The notes under the pieces: model-generated
Told to the model about the DNA's origin: nothing
The model's database searches: none
Seen by the model: only the letters and a program-made list of their open reading frames with translations
Assembly: GCF_002009175.1 (NCBI RefSeq)
Contig: NZ_CP018047.1
Location: forward strand, 1,240,001-1,304,000
Reading direction: 5' to 3'
Source of the DNA: Streptomyces niveus
Lineage (GTDB): Bacteria; Actinomycetota; Actinomycetes; Streptomycetales; Streptomycetaceae
DNA length: 64,000 nucleotides
Translations under genes and position numbers: made by a program
Shown here: positions 52,809 through 61,501 of the stretch, piece by piece
Layout of the letters: each line of letters begins with the position of its first letter
Numbering within the stretch: the stretch's first letter is position 1

Positions 52809-53797
52809 CCACGTCGCCCAAGTCAGCCGCGTCGGACACGCCCGCGAACCGGCTCCGTCCCCGGCGCTCCTGCCTGGCCGTGCCCGGCTCGAACCCGCGC
52901 TTCCTGGAGAAGGCACAGGGACTGGCGGCCGACCAGGTCTTCCTCGACCTCGAGGACGCGTGCGCGCCGCTCGCCAAGGAGGGCGCCCGGCACACCGTCG
53001 TGGACGCGCTCAACAAGGGTGACTGGACGGGCAAGACGCGGGTCGTACGGGTCAACGACTGGACGACGCACTGGACGTACCGCGACGTGATCACGGTCGT
53101 GGAGGGCGCGGGCCGCAATCTGGACTGCCTCATGCTGCCCAAGGTCCAGGACGCGCAGCAGGTCGTGACGCTCGATCTGCTGCTGACCCAGATCGAGAAG
53201 ACGATGGGCTTCGAGGTCGGCCGGATCGGCATCGAGGCGCAGATCGAGAACGCCAAGGGTCTGGTGAACGTGGACGAGATCGCGGCGTCGTCGCCGCGGC
53301 TGGAGACCATCGTGTTCGGCCCCGCCGACTTCATGGCGTCGATCAACATGAAGACGCTGGTGGTCGGGCAGCAGCCGCCCGGTTACGGCGCGGACGCCTA
53401 CCACTACATCCTGATGCGGATCCTGATGGCGGCCCGTACGCACGATCTCCAGGCGATCGACGGGCCGTTCCTCCAGATCCGGGACGTGGACGCGTTCCGC
53501 GAGGTCGCGGGCCGCGCCGCCGCGCTGGGTTTCGACGGCAAGTGGGTCCTGCACCCGGGTCAGATCGACGCGGCGAACGAGATCTTCTCGCCGTCGCAGG
53601 AGGACTACGACCACGCGGAGCTGATCCTCGACGCGTACGACTACGCGACGTCCGAGGCCGGCGGCAAGAAGGGGTCGGCGATGCTCGGCGACGAGATGAT
53701 CGACGAGGCGAGCCGCAAGATGGCGCTGGTCGTCTCGGGCAAGGGCCGGGCGGCGGGTCTGCGGCGGACCTCGAAGTTCGAAGCCCCGGAGGCGTGA
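52805..53797 (+). CDS. CoA-ester lyase (malyl-CoA/methylmalyl-CoA lyase)
   Basis: A 330-residue HpcH/HpaI-CitE superfamily aldolase. RRSCLAVPGSNPRFLEKA is the conserved start; VFLDLEDACAP carries metal ligands, MLPKVQDAQQV and IGIEAQIENAKGLVNVDEI the catalytic region with the metal Glu. In the ethylmalonyl-CoA pathway this enzyme splits beta-methylmalyl-CoA to glyoxylate and propionyl-CoA and can join acetyl-CoA and glyoxylate to malyl-CoA. ATG overlaps the meaA stop (ATGA), so it is co-translated. Confidence 0.93.
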   Translation: MTTSPKSAASDTPANRLRPRRSCLAVPGSNPRFLEKAQGLAADQVFLDLEDACAPLAKEGARHTVVDALNKGDWTGKTRVVRVNDWTTHWTYRDVITVVEGAGRNLDCLMLPKVQDAQQVVTLDLLLTQIEKTMGFEVGRIGIEAQIENAKGLVNVDEIAASSPRLETIVFGPADFMASINMKTLVVGQQPPGYGADAYHYILMRILMAARTHDLQAIDGPFLQIRDVDAFREVAGRAAALGFDGKWVLHPGQIDAANEIFSPSQEDYDHAELILDAYDYATSEAGGKKGSAMLGDEMIDEASRKMALVVSGKGRAAGLRRTSKFEAPEA

Positions 53798-53800
53798 GAG

Positions 53801-54313
53801 ATGCGATTCGGGCGCACCTTCGAGGAGTTCGAGGTCGGGGCCGTCTACAAGCACTGGCCGGGAAAGACCGTCACGGAGTACGACGACCACCTGTTCTGTC
53901 TGCTCACGATGAACCATCATCCGCTCCATCTCGACAGCAACTACGCGGAGAAGACCACCGATTTCGGCAGGAACGTGGTGGTGGGCAATTACATCTACTC
54001 ACTGCTGCTCGGTATGTCGGTGCCCGACGTCTCCGGAAAGGCGATCGCAAATCTGGAGGTCGAGTCGCTGCGGCACATCGCGCCGACCTTTCACGGCGAC
54101 ACGCTTTACGGCGAGACGACCGTCCTGGACAAGACGCCGTCACGGTCCAAGGACGACCGGGGAGTCGTCCATGTCGAGACCAGGGGCTACAAGCAGGACG
54201 GCACGGTCGTGTGTGTGTTCCGCCGCAAGGTGATGGTGCCGACCGCGACCTACATCGACAAGCGCGGCGGCGAACAGCCCGGCCGCCCCGAGCCGACGAC
54301 GCAGGAGAGCTGA
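53801..54313 (+). CDS. mch: MaoC-type dehydratase, probable mesaconyl-CoA hydratase
   Basis: A 170-residue single hot-dog MaoC-like hydratase. The R-hydratase signature is recognisable in NHHPLHLDSNYAEKTTDFG with the catalytic Asp/His pair, then RHIAPTFHGDTLYGE. By position it should hydrate mesaconyl-CoA to beta-methylmalyl-CoA. The well-studied Rhodobacter Mch is about twice as long, with two hot-dog domains, so this is a compact form that would need to dimerise. It starts three bases after the lyase stop. Confidence 0.88.
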   Translation: MRFGRTFEEFEVGAVYKHWPGKTVTEYDDHLFCLLTMNHHPLHLDSNYAEKTTDFGRNVVVGNYIYSLLLGMSVPDVSGKAIANLEVESLRHIAPTFHGDTLYGETTVLDKTPSRSKDDRGVVHVETRGYKQDGTVVCVFRRKVMVPTATYIDKRGGEQPGRPEPTTQES

Positions 54314-54316
54314 CCC

Positions 54317-55522
54317 ATGAGCCGTCTCGCCCAGACCGCGGACCTCACCGACATTCAGCGGGAGATCCTCTCCACGGTGAGGGACTTCGTCGACAAAGAG
54401 ATCCTTCCGGTGGCCACCGAACTGGAGCACAGGGACGAATACCCGACCCGGATCGTCGAAGGGCTGACGGAACTCGGCCTTTTCGGGCTGATGATCCCCG
54501 AGGAGTACGGCGGTCTGGGTGAGTCCCTGCTCACGTACGCGCTCTGCGTGGAGGAGATCGCCCGCGGCTGGATGTCCGTCTCGGGCATCGTCAACACGCA
54601 TTTCATCGTGGCGTACATGATCAAGCAGCACGGCACCCAGGAGCAGAAGGACACCTTCCTGCCGCGGATGGCGGCCGGCGAGGTGCGCGGCGCGTTCTCG
54701 ATGTCGGAGCCGGGGCTCGGCTCCGATGTGTCCGCGATCACGTCGAAGGGCGTGCGGGACGGCGACGAGTACGTGCTGGACGGCCAGAAGATGTGGCTGA
54801 CCAACGGCGGCACGTCCTCCCTCGTCGCCGTTCTGTGCCGCAGTGACGAAGGCCACCCGGAGGGCACGGCTCCCCACAGGTCGATGACCACGTTCCTCGT
54901 CGAGAAGGAGCCGGGCTTCGGTGACGTACGGCCCGGTCTCACCATCCCCGGCAAGATCGACAAGATGGGCTACAAGGGCGTCGACACCACCGAGTTGATC
55001 ATGGACGGACTGCGCATTCCGGCCAATCGGGTTCTCGGCGGCGCCACCGGAAGAGGCTTTTACCAAATGATGGACGGTGTCGAAGTGGGCCGCGTGAACG
55101 TCGCCGCACGTGGCTGCGGCGTCGCACAGCGTGCTTTCGAACTCGGCGTCTCGTACGCCCAGCAGCGCCACACTTTCGGCAAACCGATCGCCCAGCACCA
55201 GGCGATCCAGTTCAAGCTGGCGGAAATGGCCACCAAGGTCGAAGCGGCCCATGCCATGATGGTGAATGCGGCACGCAAAAAGGACTCCGGGGAACGAAAC
55301 GACCTGGAGGCAGGGATGGCGAAGTACCTCGCCTCCGAATACTGCAAGGAAGTCGTCGAGGACGCCTTCCGCATCCACGGCGGCTACGGCTTCTCCAAGG
55401 AGTACGAGATCGAGCGTCTCTACCGCGAGGCGCCGATGCTGCTGATCGGCGAGGGTACCGCCGAGATTCAGAAAATGATCATTGGCCGACGATTGCTGGA
55501 GGAGTACCGATTCCAAGGCTGA
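54317..55522 (+). CDS. mcd: Acyl-CoA dehydrogenase, probable methylsuccinyl-CoA dehydrogenase
   Basis: A 401-residue FAD acyl-CoA dehydrogenase. SEPGLGSDVSAITSKGV is the FAD/substrate signature, QMWLTNGG-like KMWLTNGGTSS follows, and the catalytic Glu is kept in LLIGEGTAEIQ. In this operon it would oxidise methylsuccinyl-CoA to mesaconyl-CoA. The Rhodobacter Mcd has an extra N-terminal domain of about 150 residues that is missing here. It starts three bases after the hydratase stop and ends the pathway series. Confidence 0.9.
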   Translation: MSRLAQTADLTDIQREILSTVRDFVDKEILPVATELEHRDEYPTRIVEGLTELGLFGLMIPEEYGGLGESLLTYALCVEEIARGWMSVSGIVNTHFIVAYMIKQHGTQEQKDTFLPRMAAGEVRGAFSMSEPGLGSDVSAITSKGVRDGDEYVLDGQKMWLTNGGTSSLVAVLCRSDEGHPEGTAPHRSMTTFLVEKEPGFGDVRPGLTIPGKIDKMGYKGVDTTELIMDGLRIPANRVLGGATGRGFYQMMDGVEVGRVNVAARGCGVAQRAFELGVSYAQQRHTFGKPIAQHQAIQFKLAEMATKVEAAHAMMVNAARKKDSGERNDLEAGMAKYLASEYCKEVVEDAFRIHGGYGFSKEYEIERLYREAPMLLIGEGTAEIQKMIIGRRLLEEYRFQG

Positions 55523-55691
55523 TCACGGCCTTTGATCCCATTTGACCGCCCACAACATCACACCGCGTCATCGTCTTCCGGCCGCCGACTCGGCTTCTGC
55601 ATTGCCCAGTTGCACCCGGCAACCGATACCATCGACGGAAAGCCGCCGTCCCCCGTTGCCCGTGCGGCTCCATCCGCTACGAAGGTCATCC

Positions 55692-56339
55692 ATGCCCCAC
55701 AGCCAAACCTCCGCACCACGCGGCAGTGTCCGCCTCGCGCGCGGAGCATCGCCGTGGCTTCTGCCGACCGTCGCCACCGCGGCACTCAGCCTGGTCCGTG
55801 CGCGCCGATCGAAGCGCGCCGCCGTCGTCGCTGTGCCCGCCACCGCTCTCGCGGCGGGCATGCTGTGGTTCTTCCGCGACCCCGAGCGAGAGATCACACA
55901 GGGCCGGGTCATCTCACCGGCCGACGGAGTGGTGCAGAGCATCATGCCGTGGAAGGACGGGCGCACCCGCGTCGCGATCTTCATGAGCCCGCTGAACGTG
56001 CATGTGAACCGTGCCCCCCTCGCGGGCACGGTGACGTCCGTGGAGCACATCCCCGGCGGCTTCGTTCCCGCCTTCAACAAGGAGAGCGAGAACAACGAGC
56101 GCGTCGTCTGGCACTTCGACACCGAGCTCGGCGACATCGAGATGGTGCAGATCGCCGGGGCAGTCGCCCGGCGGATCGTGCCGTACGTACCGCAGGGGAC
56201 CAAACTGGAGCAAGGCGAGCGCATCGGCCTGATCCGTTTCGGCTCACGCGTCGACATCTACCTTCCGGAAGGTGTCGAGGTAGCCGTCGAGGTCGGCCAG
56301 ACGACGACCGCAGGGGTGACTCGAATTGACCGTGATTGA
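55692..56339 (+). CDS. psd: Phosphatidylserine decarboxylase (short, archaeal-type)
   Basis: A 215-residue pro-enzyme that forms phosphatidylethanolamine. An N-terminal hydrophobic region (residues 20-60) anchors it in the membrane; FFRDPEREI and the self-cleavage site RFGS ([13 protein letters not shown]) show the short PSD-A type, with Ser becoming the pyruvoyl group. ATG 55692 follows GAAGG at six bases. It overlaps pssA by 14 bp, so precursor and product enzymes are co-translated. It lies 169 bp after the acyl-CoA dehydrogenase, probably with its own promoter. Confidence 0.94.
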   Translation: MPHSQTSAPRGSVRLARGASPWLLPTVATAALSLVRARRSKRAAVVAVPATALAAGMLWFFRDPEREITQGRVISPADGVVQSIMPWKDGRTRVAIFMSPLNVHVNRAPLAGTVTSVEHIPGGFVPAFNKESENNERVVWHFDTELGDIEMVQIAGAVARRIVPYVPQGTKLEQGERIGLIRFGSRVDIYLPEGVEVAVEVGQTTTAGVTRIDRD

Positions 56340-57180
56340 TCCCGACACACCGGCCGGCTGGGTCGCCGAGGCCGAGAAGGAGGACGAAGCCGAAGACATG
56401 CCGCTCTCCATGCGGCTGTCGATAGCGGACACCCTCACTCTCGGCAACGCGACCTGCGGCTTCATGGCCGTCTACTTCACCACCACCGGCATCCTGATCC
56501 CGCACCTCACGGGCAGCGAAGAGACCGGCATGGCGCGGCACTCCGCGGCCACCGCCGTGATCCTCATGCTCTGTGCGGCGGTCTTCGACCTCTTCGACGG
56601 GCTCGTGGCGCGCAAGCTCCGCAGCTCGCCGATGGGCGCGGAGCTGGACAACCTCTCCGACCTGATCAGCTTCGGCCTGGCGCCCGCGTACTTCGTGCTC
56701 GTGTACGGCATGGTCGCCGACGACGCGCATCAGCGGGTCTCGGCGCTGGCGGCGATCGTGGTGCTGCTGGCGGTGGTCCTGCGGCTCGCGAGATTCTCCT
56801 GTGTGACGCTGAAGGACGGCATGTTCCAGGGCATGCCGAGCCCCTTCGGCGCGCTGACGGTCGTCTCGATCGTGCTTCTGGAGCTTCCCTTCGTACCGAC
56901 GCTGCTCGCCATCGTCGGCGTCGCGTGGCTGATGGTGAGCCGGGTCGAGTATCCGAAGCCGCGGGGTGTCCTCGCGGTGGCGATGCTCAGCTGGATCGTG
57001 GCCGCGATGGGGCTCCTGGCGGCCTGGGCGTTCGACGCGCCGGGTGGGCAGCTCCTGCTCCAGACGGGCTGTGCGCTCCAGGTGGTGACGGGCGCGGTGA
57101 TCCCGCTCTTCGCCACGGCGCGACGGGTGAACACGTTCCGGGACAACCGCCGCGAGGCGCGGGCCGCGCAGCATCCGTAG
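56326..57180 (+). CDS. pssA: CDP-diacylglycerol-serine O-phosphatidyltransferase
   Basis: A 284-residue membrane enzyme that makes phosphatidylserine from CDP-diacylglycerol and serine, the substrate of Psd. The CDP-alcohol phosphatidyltransferase motif is complete: [11 protein letters not shown], then GAELDNLSD. Hydrophobic helices cover residues 45-265. The start may be TTG 56326 or GTG 56332; both overlap psd. It ends at a very strong terminator. Confidence 0.94.
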   Translation: MTVIDPDTPAGWVAEAEKEDEAEDMPLSMRLSIADTLTLGNATCGFMAVYFTTTGILIPHLTGSEETGMARHSAATAVILMLCAAVFDLFDGLVARKLRSSPMGAELDNLSDLISFGLAPAYFVLVYGMVADDAHQRVSALAAIVVLLAVVLRLARFSCVTLKDGMFQGMPSPFGALTVVSIVLLELPFVPTLLAIVGVAWLMVSRVEYPKPRGVLAVAMLSWIVAAMGLLAAWAFDAPGGQLLLQTGCALQVVTGAVIPLFATARRVNTFRDNRREARAAQHP

Positions 57181-57190
57181 CGGCAGGCAG

Positions 57191-57245
57191 CGGTACAAGG
57201 GAAGGGCCCCGACGCTTGAGGCGTCGGGGCCCTTCCCTTGTACCG
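57191..57245. terminator. 25-bp perfect-stem bidirectional terminator
   Basis: Arms 57191-57215 and 57221-57245 are exactly complementary over 25 bp, with the 5-base loop TTGAG. It begins 10 bp after pssA and ends 9 bp before the stop of the convergent livK gene, so it can end both transcripts. Confidence 0.9.
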
Positions 57246-57254
57246 GGTGGCTCG

Positions 57255-58532
57255 TTACCCGCCGAAGGTGAACGACTCCGCGGGCTTCGCGACCTGCGCC
57301 TCCTGGACGACCTTCAGACCGCCGGGCACCTTCGAGTCCGGCTTCATGATCACGGACTGCCGGGTGGAGGGCGCCGCCGGGTCCGAGAAGTCGTGCGTGA
57401 TCCCGAAACCGGTGGAGAACGCGTCGAGCCCGAGGAGCGCCTTGTCGATGCCCTCCCTGGTGAGGTCCTTGTTCTCGCACGCCGTCTTCAGCAGCTCGCC
57501 GTAGAGCGTCGCGGCCGTGTAGCCGGACACCACGCCGTTGTCGAGGCCGTCGTCCGGGTAGGCCGCCGCGTACTCGGTGGCGAGCTTCTTCGGCGCCGCC
57601 TCGTCCGAGCCGATGGGCAGGGTGGAGGAGGCGATGTAGTAGTCCTTCATCAGCGCCGGGCCGGCCGCCGTGGCGAGCAGCTGGGGCGCGAAGGCCGAGT
57701 TGTTGCCGACGACCGGCACATTGAACCCGCCCGCCGCCGCCACACCCACCAGCGAGGCCGCCTGGCGCGGTCCGGCGCTGATCACGATCGCCTTGACCCC
57801 GGCCTTCTTGAGCGCGGCGACCTGCGCGGACATGTCGTTGTCGGTCGGCTTGATCTTCTGCTCGACGACCGTGAGACCCGCCTGCTCGGCCGCGTACTCG
57901 GAGCCGACGAGCGCGTTCTCGCCGTAGTCGCCCTCGAAGTAGACATGACCGATCTTGTCGCCCTTGGTGATGCGCTTCTGGGTCAGGAGGTAGTCGATGG
58001 CGTTGATGGTCTCGATGTCGTACGTGGCGCCGACGACCCGTACGTAGGGGCTGCCGAGCAGATTGGCCGACCACGCCTGCGGCAGGACGAGGCCCTTGTC
58101 CTGCCCGTCGATCCGCTTCTCGACGGCGGCGACGAACGGCGAGCCGATGAACTGGGCGAAGCCGAGCACGTCCGGCTCCAGCTCCGTGTAGGCGGCGACG
58201 GCCTTCTGCGGGTCGTAGCCGTGGTCGCGTACGGTCAGCTCGATCGTACGGCCGCAGATACCGCCCGCCTTGTTCGTCTGGTCCGCCCACAGTTGCTGGG
58301 CCTGGGTGACGCTCTTGCCGAGCGAGGCGTAGACCCCGGTCATGTCGGTGAGCACCCCGAGCGAGATCGTCTTGTCGCTCACGCCCTCCCCGGTCTTCAC
58401 TCCCCCGGCGGCGTCGTCCTTGCCGTCCCCCTCGGTGGCCTTGTTGCTGCACCCGGCGAGCGCGAGGGCGAGCACGACCAGCAGCGCCGCGCCGGCCCTC
58501 GGTGCGTTCGTATGACGTGCGCGTCGCTTCAT
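57255..58532 (-). CDS. livK: Branched-chain amino acid ABC transporter substrate-binding lipoprotein
   Basis: A 425-residue periplasmic-binding-fold lipoprotein. The signal ends at the lipobox LALAGC (Cys28), followed by a Lys/Asp/Gly-rich linker and a type I leucine-binding-protein domain (ISLGVLTDMTGVYASLGKSV, AVVGNNSAFAPQLL-like segments). It captures a branched-chain amino acid or related amide for the Liv transporter. It is the last gene of the livFGHMK operon and overlaps livM by four bases. Confidence 0.92.
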   Translation of the reverse strand: MKRRARHTNAPRAGAALLVVLALALAGCSNKATEGDGKDDAAGGVKTGEGVSDKTISLGVLTDMTGVYASLGKSVTQAQQLWADQTNKAGGICGRTIELTVRDHGYDPQKAVAAYTELEPDVLGFAQFIGSPFVAAVEKRIDGQDKGLVLPQAWSANLLGSPYVRVVGATYDIETINAIDYLLTQKRITKGDKIGHVYFEGDYGENALVGSEYAAEQAGLTVVEQKIKPTDNDMSAQVAALKKAGVKAIVISAGPRQAASLVGVAAAGGFNVPVVGNNSAFAPQLLATAAGPALMKDYYIASSTLPIGSDEAAPKKLATEYAAAYPDDGLDNGVVSGYTAATLYGELLKTACENKDLTREGIDKALLGLDAFSTGFGITHDFSDPAAPSTRQSVIMKPDSKVPGGLKVVQEAQVAKPAESFTFGG

Positions 58533-59632
58533 GTCTTCTCCCGTGAGAGCCGTCGAACCATCGGAACTGACAGGCGGGTGAGTCCGCCGGGCAGGAACAG
58601 GACCACCGCGACGATCGCGGCGCCGTACAGATAGCGGGACGCCTCGCCCGGTGTGACGCCGCCCGAGCCAGGGTCGGCGACCAGCGGGAGCGAGTCGCTG
58701 TAGTGGGTGAGGAGTTGCGGCAGCAGCGCGACGAATGCCGCGCCGACGACGGCACCGGAGACCGTGCCCAGACCGCCGATGACGATCATGGCGAGATATT
58801 CGAGGGCGAGGATCATGCCGAAGTAGTCGGGCACGGTCCGCTGGAAGATCAGCGCGATCAGTACGCCGGCCAGCCCCGCGTACATGGAGGACAGGACGAA
58901 CACGGCGGCCCGGTAGCGGGCGACCGGCACCCCCATCACTCCGGCGGCGATGCGGTGGTCGCGGATCGCGTTCATGGCCCGGCCGGGCCTGCCGCGCAGC
59001 ACCCCGCGTGCGAAGAGGCCGCCGACAAGGAGGGCGAACAGGCCCGCGTACCAGAGCTTCTCCGACGCGCCGAAGGGGACGGCGGCGATCACGACCTCGG
59101 TGTCGTCGAAGGCGAAGCCGAAGAGGGAGAGCACGGGGACGTCGCGGCCGTTGAACCCGCCGGTCAGACCTCCCGCGTTGAACAGGACGTGCTGCCCGAT
59201 GAAGATCAGCGCGAGGGTCGCGATGCCGAGGTAGGCGCCGCGCAGCCGGCCGGCGATGGGGCTGAACAGGCCGCCGGCCGCGCCCGCGAGGAGTACGGCG
59301 AGTACGGCGGCGAGCCAGGTCGGCAGGCCGAGTCCGGTGAGCTGCCGGCCGTTCTCCTCGCCGCTCTCGCCAGCGAAGACGCAGTAGCCGTAGGCGCCGA
59401 CGGCGAGGAAGAAGGAGTGGCCCATGGAGAGCTGTCCGGTCGCGCCGGTCAGGAGATTGAGACCGATGGCGCCGATGGCGGCGGCCATCGCGAAGAGTCC
59501 GGCCTGGAGCCAGAAGCGGTCGACGTAGAAGGGCAGGGCGAGGAGCAGGAGGGAGCCCGCGAGCCAGACGTAGGCGCGGGGGTGACGGAGAAGGGCGCGT
59601 GCCGTGGCGGGGACCTGCCTTGTGTCAGACAC
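58529..59632 (-). CDS. livM: Branched-chain amino acid ABC permease LivM
   Basis: A 367-residue inner-membrane permease with about ten helices. GLNLLTGATGQLSMGHSFFLAVGAYGY and the coupling loop GRAMNAIRDHRIAAGVMGVPVARYR are typical of LivM. It overlaps livH upstream by 8 bp and livK downstream by 4 bp. Confidence 0.92.
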   Translation of the reverse strand: MSDTRQVPATARALLRHPRAYVWLAGSLLLLALPFYVDRFWLQAGLFAMAAAIGAIGLNLLTGATGQLSMGHSFFLAVGAYGYCVFAGESGEENGRQLTGLGLPTWLAAVLAVLLAGAAGGLFSPIAGRLRGAYLGIATLALIFIGQHVLFNAGGLTGGFNGRDVPVLSLFGFAFDDTEVVIAAVPFGASEKLWYAGLFALLVGGLFARGVLRGRPGRAMNAIRDHRIAAGVMGVPVARYRAAVFVLSSMYAGLAGVLIALIFQRTVPDYFGMILALEYLAMIVIGGLGTVSGAVVGAAFVALLPQLLTHYSDSLPLVADPGSGGVTPGEASRYLYGAAIVAVVLFLPGGLTRLSVPMVRRLSREKT

Positions 59633-60515
59633 GGGCGAGCTCCTTCGTACCGAAGAGCCCGGCGGGCCGGACGAGCAGCACCGCGACCATCACGAGATAC
59701 GGCGCGAGGTCGCCGAAGCCGCGTCCCAGGAAGGTCAGTTCGCTCTGGTAGCCGGTGGCGAAGGACTCCGTGACCCCGACGATGAGTCCCCCGGCGAGCG
59801 CCCCGGTCGTGGAGTCGAGGCCGCCGAGTATCGCGGCGGGGAACGCTTTCAGCGCGGCGAGTGAGGTCGCGCGTTCGAGTCCGGGGGTTGGGAAGACCGT
59901 GAGGAAGAGCGCGGCGACGGCGGCGAGCGAGCCCGCGACCGCCCAGGCGGAGAGCGAGACCCGGCCGAGGCGTACGCCCATGAGCGCGGCGGTCTGCGGG
60001 TTCTCCGCCGCCGCGCGCATCGCGACGCCCCAGGTCGTGTAGCGGAAGGCGAGCAGGAACGCGGTGATCAGCAGCGCCGCCGCGACGAAGGCCGCGACGC
60101 GGGTCTGGGCGATGGTGATGTCGCCGATGGTGAGGAGTTCGTCGCCCCACGGGTCGCCGAGCGCCAGGACGTCGGTGCCGATGCGGCGGGTGAGTTCGGT
60201 GGTGAGGAGGATGTCCACGCCGATGGTGACGATGGCGAGGACGCTGTGGTCGGCGCCCCGGTAGCGGCGCATGACGGTGTACTCGACGGCGGACCCGACG
60301 ACGGCGGCGCCCGCGATGCCGACGGCGAGCGCGGGCCAGAAGCCGATGTCGTCGTGGAGTACGGCGGTGACGTAGCCGCCCGCGAGGAGGAGCGAGGCGT
60401 GGGCGAAGTTGACGACCTCGGTGGCCTTGAAGATGACGACGAAGCCGAGGGCGATGAGGGCGTAGACGGAGCCCATGGAGAGTCCGCCGAGGAGGAGTTC
60501 GACGAAGGTGGTCAT
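59625..60515 (-). CDS. livH: Branched-chain amino acid ABC permease LivH
   Basis: A 296-residue permease with about eight helices. GLSMGSVYALIALGFVVIFKATEVVNFAH is the family start; the coupling loop is TTWGVAMRAAAENPQTAALMGV. ATG 60515 follows GGAGG at seven bases and overlaps the livG stop, so the frame open further upstream is not used. Confidence 0.93.
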   Translation of the reverse strand: MTTFVELLLGGLSMGSVYALIALGFVVIFKATEVVNFAHASLLLAGGYVTAVLHDDIGFWPALAVGIAGAAVVGSAVEYTVMRRYRGADHSVLAIVTIGVDILLTTELTRRIGTDVLALGDPWGDELLTIGDITIAQTRVAAFVAAALLITAFLLAFRYTTWGVAMRAAAENPQTAALMGVRLGRVSLSAWAVAGSLAAVAALFLTVFPTPGLERATSLAALKAFPAAILGGLDSTTGALAGGLIVGVTESFATGYQSELTFLGRGFGDLAPYLVMVAVLLVRPAGLFGTKELARV

Positions 60516-61501
60516 GATGTGGCCTCCTCGTTGGCGTGGCTGTTCCCGGCGCTCTCGGTGCTCTCGGTGCTCTCGGTGCTCTCGCCGAGGTAGGCGCGGA
60601 CGACGGCCGGATCGCTCTGCACCTGGGCGGGCGTACCGCCGGCGATCCGCCGTCCGAAGTCGAGTACGGTCACGGCGTCGGCGAGCCGCATCACCACCCC
60701 CATGTCGTGTTCGACCAGCACGATCGAGATGCCGAGGCTGTCGCGTACACCGGCCACGACGGCGGCCGTACGGCGCCGTTCGTCGGCCGTCATCCCGGCG
60801 ACGGGCTCGTCCAGGAGCAGCACCGTGGGCTCCATGCACAGGGCGCGGCCCAGCTCGACGAGCTTCTGTTTGCCGTACGGGAGGGCTCCCGCGGGCCGGT
60901 CCAGATCGTCGGCCAGCCCCACGAACTCCGCGATCTCGCCGACCCTGGCCCGGTGTTCGCGGGCCTCGCGGGCGGCGGACGGCAGACGGAGCCCGGTGGC
61001 GAGGAAGCCGGCGCGGGTGAGGCGGTGGCGGCCGAGCAGCATGCTGTCGGCGACGGTCGCGTGCGGCGGGAGCGCGAGGTTCTGGAAGGTGCGGGCGACG
61101 CCGAGCCCGGCGATACGGTGCGGGGCGAGCCCGGTGAGTTCGGTGGCGCCGAGGCGGACACTGCCGGAGGTCGCGCGGTAGACGCCGGACAGGACGTTGA
61201 AGCAGGTGGACTTGCCCGCGCCGTTCGGGCCGATGACGGCGTGGACGCTGCCGGGTTCGACGGTGAAGGAGACGGAGTCGAGCGCGGTGAGTCCGGCGAA
61301 CCGGACGGTGACGTCGGTGACGGTGAGGGGCTGTGGGGTGTGGGGCTGTGGGGTGTGGGGGGCGGGGCTCTCGGCGGAACCGTCCCCGTGCGTGGCCGTG
61401 TCGGCGTCCGTGCGGCCGGCTGCGCGCCCGACCGTCCGTTCGGGATGTCCGGCCGCCGCGCCCCCGGCCGGGGCGGCGGGCCTCTTCTCGGAGTCCGTCA
61501 C
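60512..61501 (-). CDS. livG: Branched-chain amino acid ABC ATPase LivG
   Basis: A 329-residue ATPase with unusual ends. The core (about residues 62-305) has Walker A GPNGAGKST, an LPYGKQKLVELGRAL signature replacing the LSGGQ type as in LivG, and Walker B VLLLDEP. The first 60 residues are a Pro/His/Ala-rich linker with a repeated PHTPQ, and the tail holds STESTESTES-like repeats. GTG 61501 overlaps the livF stop by four bases (GTGA). Confidence 0.9.
   Translation of the reverse strand: MTDSEKRPAAPAGGAAAGHPERTVGRAAGRTDADTATHGDGSAESPAPHTPQPHTPQPLTVTDVTVRFAGLTALDSVSFTVEPGSVHAVIGPNGAGKSTCFNVLSGVYRATSGSVRLGATELTGLAPHRIAGLGVARTFQNLALPPHATVADSMLLGRHRLTRAGFLATGLRLPSAAREAREHRARVGEIAEFVGLADDLDRPAGALPYGKQKLVELGRALCMEPTVLLLDEPVAGMTADERRRTAAVVAGVRDSLGISIVLVEHDMGVVMRLADAVTVLDFGRRIAGGTPAQVQSDPAVVRAYLGESTESTESTESAGNSHANEEATS
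60551..60586. repeat. 9-bp tandem repeat in livG 3' end
   Basis: Three perfect copies of GCTCTCGGT and a fourth imperfect one, encoding a Thr-Glu-Ser repeat in the tail of LivG. It is close to the livH ribosome binding site. Confidence 0.85.
61327..61356. repeat. 15-bp direct repeat in livG linker
   Basis: Two perfect tandem copies of GGGGCTGTGGGGTGT, encoding the repeated Pro-His-Thr-Pro-Gln of the LivG N-terminal linker. Confidence 0.85.
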
